NCBI RefSeq assembly: GCF_005405065.1 | Contig: NZ_BJDI01000003.1 | Coordinates: forward strand, 186,001-250,000 | Reading direction: 5' to 3' | Length of the DNA: 64,000 nucleotides | Source of the DNA: Lactiplantibacillus nangangensis | GTDB lineage: Bacteria > Bacillota > Bacilli > Lactobacillales > Lactobacillaceae | Part shown: one piece after another, positions 58,820 to 64,000 of the stretch | How the letters are laid out: each line of letters begins with the position of its first letter | Numbering within the stretch: position 1 is the first letter of the stretch | Notes under the pieces: model-generated | What the model was told of the DNA's origin: nothing | The model's input: only the letters and a program-made list of their open reading frames with translations | Database searches by the model: none | Position numbers and translations under genes: made by a program

Positions 58820-60107
58820 TTATGATCAATTTAATGAAACTAGTTATCAAACCAAGCTCGATAATGGCTTAACGGTCACGATGTTACCTAAAGCTGGTTA
58901 CCATAAGACTTATGCCGTCTTTACGACTAATTATGGTTCGATTAACAATACATTTGTACCAGCAGGGCAGACGGAAATGCAACGGTTCCCCGATGGTATT
59001 GCGCACTTTTTGGAACATAAGATGTTTGAAAAGGCGGATCACGATGCCTTTCAAACTTTTGGTAAATATGGGGCCAGTGCGAATGCATTCACGAGTTTTA
59101 CGCGCACGAGTTATTTATTCTCGGCCACCCGTAACCTCAAAGAAAATTTAGAAACGTTGCTTGATTTTGTTCAAGATCCCTATTTTACCCCGGCAACGGT
59201 CGATAAAGAGAAGGGCATCATTGGCCAAGAGATCGAAATGTACGATGATGATCCAAGTTGGCGTTTATATTTTGGAATGATTGGTAACTTATACCCTAAT
59301 CATCCATTACAGTATGATATTGCCGGGACGACGGATTCCATTGCGAAGATTACTGCCGATGATCTCTATGCCGCTTACCGGACCTTTTACCATCCAGAGA
59401 ATATGACATTGTTTGTCGTCGGTAAGCTTGATCCTGACGAAGTGCTCAGTTGGATTACGGCCAATCAGAGTGCAAAAAACTTTGATGCGTTTCAACCGAT
59501 TGAAACCAAAATTCCGGCGACAGCTACCGATGGCCATGACATTATCCCGTATCGGTCAATTGAAATGCCTGTTGCGCGTGCTAAGTCGGTCGTGGGGGTC
59601 AAGGGCTTAATGCCGATTGAATCCGGTTTGCCAGCCTTGAAGTATCGGGCCGGCGTCAACGTCTTATTAGAAATGTTATTTGGCGATACGTCGCAGAATT
59701 ATTTGCGGTTATACGATCAAGGCATTATTGACGAATCATTTGGTTATGATTTTGAGTTACAAAATGGGTTTGACTTTCTAACGTTCAGTGGCGAAACGGA
59801 TGATCCGGCGGCTTTTGATGCGGCCATCATTGATGGTCTTGAGCATTGGCAGACAGCAGTCTTAGGTCAAGACGAGTTATTGGCGACGGTCAAAAAAGAA
59901 ATGATTGGCCGGATCGTGTTCATGGCGAACTCGCTTGAAGCCATTGCTAACCGTTATGATCAGAATTTATTTGGTCAAGCAACGATTTTTGACGAACCTG
60001 CAATCATCGACGGCCTGCGTTTGGAAGATTTGGCAACTATCGCTGAACAATTGTTAACCTCGCAAGCTATCAGCGAATATCAAATTCGACCAGCGGCCAA
60101 GAATTAA
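58806..60107 (+). CDS. M16-family zinc peptidase (YmfH-like)
   Basis: A 433-residue protein with the zinc motif HFLEH in DGIAHFLEHKMF and the distal glutamate about 76 residues later in GQEIEMYDDD. It is therefore the catalytic partner of the preceding protein. No signal peptide is visible, so it acts in the cytoplasm or at the inner face. ATG at 58806 follows GGGGGT. In Bacillus the order ymfF-ymfH...ymfM-pgsA-cinA-recA is similar. Confidence 0.9.
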   Translation: MQVTNYDQFNETSYQTKLDNGLTVTMLPKAGYHKTYAVFTTNYGSINNTFVPAGQTEMQRFPDGIAHFLEHKMFEKADHDAFQTFGKYGASANAFTSFTRTSYLFSATRNLKENLETLLDFVQDPYFTPATVDKEKGIIGQEIEMYDDDPSWRLYFGMIGNLYPNHPLQYDIAGTTDSIAKITADDLYAAYRTFYHPENMTLFVVGKLDPDEVLSWITANQSAKNFDAFQPIETKIPATATDGHDIIPYRSIEMPVARAKSVVGVKGLMPIESGLPALKYRAGVNVLLEMLFGDTSQNYLRLYDQGIIDESFGYDFELQNGFDFLTFSGETDDPAAFDAAIIDGLEHWQTAVLGQDELLATVKKEMIGRIVFMANSLEAIANRYDQNLFGQATIFDEPAIIDGLRLEDLATIAEQLLTSQAISEYQIRPAAKN

Positions 60108-60211
60108 AGAAATCTGAAAGTTATTGTCATCAGTACCGACAATTGAGTCGGCTGTGATATACTATGAAACGAAAGATTTTGAAAATAGACTTAGGGTGGA
60201 GAAAAAGTCAA

Positions 60212-61108
60212 ATGAGTGAAAATGAAGAGAAGCTAACCATTGGTACGCGGCTTAAACAAGCGCGGACAACTAAAGGTTTGACCATCGATGATCTGCAACA
60301 GATCACCAAGATTCAAAAACGTTATTTAATTGCCATTGAAGATGGCGAGTTTGATAAGTTGCCGGGCGACTTTTACGTGCGGGCATTTATCAAGCAATAT
60401 GCAGATACCGTTGACTTAGACGGCAATGAATTGTTAGAAACGTATCGCGATGACTTACCGAAGACTGAAACTGAAACCATTGTTAAAAATGTTGATGAAG
60501 TTCAACCAACCCGGACGAGTTCACGAGAACAACCAACCAGTCCGGCTGGCCGAGTCCGGAACTATTTACCAACGATCATTGTGACGGCCATTGTGGTCAT
60601 CATCTTGTTGTTTATTTGGTTCATGGCGGTTAAGACCCATGCCGGTGCTGGTTCAGCTACAGATTCAAGCAGTTCGACGACGGAAGTTTCAAGTTCTAAG
60701 GCGAATAGCAGTAGCAAATTAGCCAGTTCTAAGAAGGCTGCTAGCAGCAGTAGTGCCGCTAAAGCCAGTTCTGAAAAGAAAGCTAAGGACGATCAACAAA
60801 CCATTAAGGCTGACGGTGACAGTGATACGGCTTATACGTTAACCAATGGTGCTGATAAGAATAAAGTTAGCTTTAAGGCGTCCAAAGCCGCATGGATGGC
60901 TGTGACGACGGATGGCACTCAAACTTGGCAAGGGACTTTAACGGCCAATGGGACTCATGATGTGACGTTGCCAGCCAATGCTAAAACGGTGAAGTTCCAA
61001 TTTGGAAATGCCACGGCAACCTCAGTAACGATTAATGGCAAGAAGTTTAACTTCAATCCAAAGAATAGTTCGTCACAAGTACGGACGATTACTTTAACCA
61101 TTAAATAG
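60212..61108 (+). CDS. rodZ: RodZ-like cytoskeletal protein (YmfM)
   Basis: A 298-residue bitopic protein. An N-terminal helix-turn-helix (residues 9-75, with IGTRLKQARTTKGLTIDDLQQITKI) binds MreB in other species. One membrane helix (about 124-146) leads to a very Ser/Lys/Ala-rich linker (about 152-208) and a C-terminal beta domain (DUF4115). I chose ATG at 60212 behind GGGTGGAG; an upstream in-frame ATG at 60164 lies at the promoter. Together with mreBCD and mbl it belongs to the elongation machinery. Confidence 0.9.
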   Translation: MSENEEKLTIGTRLKQARTTKGLTIDDLQQITKIQKRYLIAIEDGEFDKLPGDFYVRAFIKQYADTVDLDGNELLETYRDDLPKTETETIVKNVDEVQPTRTSSREQPTSPAGRVRNYLPTIIVTAIVVIILLFIWFMAVKTHAGAGSATDSSSSTTEVSSSKANSSSKLASSKKAASSSSAAKASSEKKAKDDQQTIKADGDSDTAYTLTNGADKNKVSFKASKAAWMAVTTDGTQTWQGTLTANGTHDVTLPANAKTVKFQFGNATATSVTINGKKFNFNPKNSSSQVRTITLTIK

Positions 61109-61127
61109 ACGTTACGGAGGAAAAGTC

Positions 61128-61712
61128 ATGAATTTACCTAATAAATTAACTGTTTTTCGGATTATTTTGATTCCAGTGTTCATTTTGATCATGGTCTTAC
61201 CCTTAAGTTGGGGTCAAGTGACTTGGGCGGGGACGACGATTCCTGTGACCCAAGTGGTGGCAACTGTTATTTTTGCGGTAGCCTCATTGACCGATTTAGC
61301 GGATGGTAAGATTGCTCGCGGACAACACTTAGTCACCAACTTCGGTAAGTTTGCCGATCCCTTGGCGGATAAGATGCTGGTCATGACGGCGTTCATTATC
61401 TTGGTTCGGATGAATATGGCGCCCGATTGGGTCGTGGCAATTATTATGTGTCGGGAACTGGCCGTCACGGGCTTACGGTTACTGATTGTTGAAAATAACG
61501 GTAAAGTAATGGCTGCGGCCATGCCCGGTAAGATCAAGACGACCACGCAAATGATCGCCATCATCTTCTTGTTATTGAATAATGTGTTATTTGATGCGAT
61601 TAATATCCCATTTGCCTTGATCATGCTCTATATTTGTTTATTCTTTGTCATCTACTCCGGTATCGACTATTTTGTTCAAAATCGCGATGTCTTTGCGGAC
61701 GGCTTTAAATAA
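61128..61712 (+). CDS. pgsA: CDP-diacylglycerol--glycerol-3-phosphate phosphatidyltransferase
   Basis: A 194-residue membrane enzyme that makes phosphatidylglycerophosphate. The CDP-alcohol motif is present: DLADGKIARG with FGKFADPLADK, giving the four metal-binding aspartates. MNLPNKLTVFRI is the usual start, and four or five helices follow. CGGAGGAAA precedes the ATG, 19 bases after rodZ. Confidence 0.95.
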   Translation: MNLPNKLTVFRIILIPVFILIMVLPLSWGQVTWAGTTIPVTQVVATVIFAVASLTDLADGKIARGQHLVTNFGKFADPLADKMLVMTAFIILVRMNMAPDWVVAIIMCRELAVTGLRLLIVENNGKVMAAAMPGKIKTTTQMIAIIFLLLNNVLFDAINIPFALIMLYICLFFVIYSGIDYFVQNRDVFADGFK

Positions 61713-61719
61713 CTTGATA

Positions 61720-61757
61720 AAATCACTGACTAGCACAACTGGTCGGTGATTTTTTTC
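61720..61757 (+). terminator. Terminator after pgsA
   Basis: AAATCACTGAC pairs with GGTCGGTGATTT (one mismatch), followed by T4. Confidence 0.8.
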
Positions 61758-61843
61758 GATTCTTTTGATGGAAGTACCGGTTAAGTTTCGTATATACTTA
61801 ATGTAACCATACAAACCAGTTATAAGGAGGAGTCTTTGCAGTT

Positions 61844-63106
61844 ATGCAAGCAGAAATAATTGCGGTTGGGACCGAGATCTTACTCGGTCAAATTACGAAC
61901 ACGAATAGTACCCATATTGCGCAAGGTCTCGCAGAGCTTGGCATTGATAGTTATTATCAAACGGTCGTCGGGGATAATCCGGTGCGACTTGCCAAGGTCA
62001 TTGAAATTGCGGCCCAGCGTAATGATTTGGTAATTTTATCTGGTGGGCTCGGACCAACTAAGGACGATTTGACCAAACAAACGTTAGCTCAATATTTAAA
62101 TGTGCCATTGGTGGAAGATGAGGCTGCCATGAACGTGATCAACGACTATTTCAAGACAACGGGTCGCACGATGACAGCGAATAATCGGATTCAGGCGTTG
62201 TATCCAGCGGGCGCCACACCATTAACGAACCATAATGGTATGGCAGTCGGGGCTTTTTATCAATCCCCAGACTCAGCGGACTTTTTATTGTTACCAGGGC
62301 CACCGCGTGAAATGACCAAGATGTTTGAAATGGAAGCTAAGCCGAAGTTGCAAGCGGCTTATGGCAAACAATCGCAGATTTATTCGCGGGTCTTACGGTT
62401 CTTTGGCATCGGTGAATCTAAGCTAGTCACGGAATTGCAAACGTTGATTGATGACCAGCAAGCCGTCACGATTGCCCCTTATGCGAAGACGAATGAAGTC
62501 ACGTTACGACTGAGTGCCCAAGCGGATTCTAAGGCGTCCGCGCAACAAGCGTTGAACACGGTCGAAACTCAGATCAAAGCTAAGGTTGGGACTTACTTTT
62601 ATGGCTATGGGGACGATAATTCCTTGGCAAAAGTCGTCATTAAAACGATGATCGATCGGCAATTGAGCATTACTGCGGCTGAAAGTCTCACGGCTGGCGA
62701 ATTCCAGAGTACTATCGGCGGTGTGCCGGGTGTTTCAGCGATTTTCCCAGGTGGCTTTGTGACTTATGCGAATGCCGCAAAGCACCAACTCGTCAATGTC
62801 CCACAAGCGACAATCGACCAAGCTGGGGTTGTGTCAGAAGCAACGGCAATCGCGATGGCCGATGGGGCCCGAGCACAGTTACACACCGATACAGCGCTGA
62901 GCTTCACTGGCGTGGCTGGTCCGGATGAACTGGAAGGACAACCTGCTGGGACGGTCTGGATTGGCCTAGCTTACCCTGAACAGCCAACCACTGCCTACTT
63001 GTATCATTTTGCTGGTGATCGCCAAAAGATTCGTGAACGCAGTGTGATGGCTGGCTTGGACCTCTTACGGCACGCACTTGATGGCAAAACCACATCTGAA
63101 AAATAA
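61844..63106 (+). CDS. cinA: CinA, competence/damage-inducible and pyridine nucleotide salvage protein
   Basis: A 420-residue two-domain protein. The N-terminal MoCF-like domain (AEIIAVGTEILLGQITNTNS, SGGLGPTKDD) has ADP-ribose pyrophosphatase activity in relatives. The C-terminal domain (TAAESLTAGEFQST, SFTGVAGPDE, GTVWIGLA) is an NMN deamidase. AAGGAGGAG precedes the start. It lies directly before recA, as in streptococci and Bacillus, where it can be co-transcribed with recA in competent cells. Confidence 0.94.
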   Translation: MQAEIIAVGTEILLGQITNTNSTHIAQGLAELGIDSYYQTVVGDNPVRLAKVIEIAAQRNDLVILSGGLGPTKDDLTKQTLAQYLNVPLVEDEAAMNVINDYFKTTGRTMTANNRIQALYPAGATPLTNHNGMAVGAFYQSPDSADFLLLPGPPREMTKMFEMEAKPKLQAAYGKQSQIYSRVLRFFGIGESKLVTELQTLIDDQQAVTIAPYAKTNEVTLRLSAQADSKASAQQALNTVETQIKAKVGTYFYGYGDDNSLAKVVIKTMIDRQLSITAAESLTAGEFQSTIGGVPGVSAIFPGGFVTYANAAKHQLVNVPQATIDQAGVVSEATAIAMADGARAQLHTDTALSFTGVAGPDELEGQPAGTVWIGLAYPEQPTTAYLYHFAGDRQKIRERSVMAGLDLLRHALDGKTTSEK

Positions 63107-63108
63107 GC

Positions 63109-63159
63109 CGAACTTTTGTTCGCTTTTTGCTTGCATTTCTGCAATTGAACAGCTATGAT
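63109..63159 (+). promoter_or_regulatory. LexA box and promoter of recA
   Basis: CGAAC-TTTT-GTTCG (63109-63122) is a perfect Gram-positive SOS box, two bases after the cinA stop. The promoter TTGCAT (63131-63136) and TATGAT (63154-63159), 17 apart, lies just downstream. SOS induction of recA independent of cinA is expected. Confidence 0.88.
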
Positions 63160-63197
63160 ATTAAGAGTTAAGAGCGAGAACCAAAGGAGGAAATAAT

Positions 63198-64000
63198 TTG
63201 GCTGATGCACGTCAAGCAGCACTAGATGCTGCCTTAAAAAAGATTGAAAAGAACTTTGGTAAGGGCTCCATTATGCGGATGGGGGATGCGGCTAATACCG
63301 AAATCTCAACCATTTCAAGTGGGTCGTTAGCCTTAGATGATGCGTTAGGCGTTGGCGGGTATCCGCGAGGCCGAATCGTTGAAATCTATGGGCCTGAAAG
63401 TTCTGGTAAAACGACCGTTGCGTTGCACGCTGTCGCTGAAGTGCAAAAGCAAGGCGGAACGGCTGCTTATATTGACGCGGAAAACGCGTTAGATCCAGTT
63501 TATGCAGAACATTTAGGCGTTAACATTGATGATTTGTTGCTCTCACAACCAGATACTGGTGAACAAGGGTTGGAAATTGCCGATGCCTTGGTTTCTAGTG
63601 GGGCTGTTGACATTTTGGTCATCGATTCCGTTGCCGCCTTAGTGCCACGGGCCGAAATCGAAGGCGAAATGGGTGACGCGCATGTTGGGTTACAAGCCCG
63701 CTTGATGTCACAAGCCTTACGGAAACTCTCTGGGACTTTAAATAAAACTAAAACGATTGCCTTATTTATTAACCAAATTCGTGAAAAAGTTGGGGTGATG
63801 TTCGGTAACCCTGAAGTGACGCCAGGTGGTCGGGCATTGAAGTTCTATGCAACGATTCGTTTGGAAGTTCGTCGGGCGGAACAGATCAAAGATGGGACCG
63901 ATATTATCGGGAACCGTGTTCGGATCAAGGTCGTCAAGAACAAGGTTGCGCCGCCATTCAAAAAGGCGGAAGTTGATATCATGTACGGTCGCGGGATTTC
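63198..64000 (+). CDS. recA: Recombinase RecA, N-terminal part
   Basis: The first 267 codons are in the window; the gene runs off the right end. The Walker A loop is [10 protein letters not shown], Walker B is [15 protein letters not shown], and loop L2 begins at [20 protein letters not shown]. RecA forms filaments on single-stranded DNA for strand exchange and triggers LexA cleavage. The start is a TTG at 63198, seven bases after AAAGGAGG, giving the usual [11 protein letters not shown]-terminus. Confidence 0.97.
   Translation, partial: MADARQAALDAALKKIEKNFGKGSIMRMGDAANTEISTISSGSLALDDALGVGGYPRGRIVEIYGPESSGKTTVALHAVAEVQKQGGTAAYIDAENALDPVYAEHLGVNIDDLLLSQPDTGEQGLEIADALVSSGAVDILVIDSVAALVPRAEIEGEMGDAHVGLQARLMSQALRKLSGTLNKTKTIALFINQIREKVGVMFGNPEVTPGGRALKFYATIRLEVRRAEQIKDGTDIIGNRVRIKVVKNKVAPPFKKAEVDIMYGRGI

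Overview
The window is ordinary core chromosome of a low-GC Gram-positive lactic acid bacterium, most likely the Lactiplantibacillus plantarum group. The assignment rests on gene order and protein character, not on a search. The signs are: an F0F1 operon in the order BEFHAGDC without atpI; strong AGGAGG-type ribosome sites with many TTG and GTG starts; T-box and PyrR attenuators; a perfect Gram-positive LexA box at recA; a DUF2969 gene; an L-2-hydroxyisocaproate dehydrogenase; and a Ddl ligase of the D-Ala-D-lactate type. I see no rRNA, tRNA, phage, IS transposase or CRISPR array.

Layout. 1-3.4 kb: end of glyA, upp, and a PyrR-attenuated uracil permease. 3.4-10.1 kb: the complete ATP synthase operon. 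10.1-15.9 kb: envelope growth genes (murA behind a long hairpin-rich leader, a GNAT gene, mbl, yidD, a DUF2969 gene, a RodA/FtsW glycosyltransferase), then a stand-alone GcvH-like lipoyl protein. 15.9-19.0 kb: a T-box-controlled methionine importer, metNIQ. 19-28.5 kb: hicD, a DUF2785 gene, an MDR oxidoreductase, ddl, a membrane-bound phosphodiesterase, a PlcR/Rgg-like regulator, an SdpI-like membrane protein, and a reverse-strand stress protein and small membrane protein. 28.6-30.2 kb (reverse): rarA followed by a probable 6S RNA. 30.3-42.6 kb: a GshF-like two-domain protein, DUF1694 and DUF1054 genes, rpsD, a free-methionine-sulfoxide reductase, ezrA, the nifS-thiI pair, an intact gshA and tpx. 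42.6-52.6 kb: T-box valS, folC-radC, mreBCD and minCD. 52.6-55.2 kb: an amino-acid ABC importer behind a leader with two T-box decision modules. 55.3-64 kb: a HigBA-like pair, aspartokinase (reverse), an M16 peptidase pair, rodZ, pgsA, cinA and the start of recA.

Much of the window serves wall growth and division: murA, ddl, both actin homologues, mreCD, RodA, RodZ, ezrA and minCD. Thiol and redox chemistry is also well represented: a GshF-like protein, GshA, Tpx, the sulfoxide reductase and NifS.

The least ordinary material is in four places. (1) The GshF-like protein has lost acidic residues that the intact GshA 8 kb away keeps, so it may be a repurposed pseudoenzyme. (2) Three families of dispersed palindromic repeats fill intergenic space; one copy sits inside the valS T-box leader. 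(3) The ABC-importer leader has one upstream T-box region followed by two consecutive antiterminator/terminator modules. (4) The murA leader carries three consecutive hairpins. No wholly new multi-gene system is evident.
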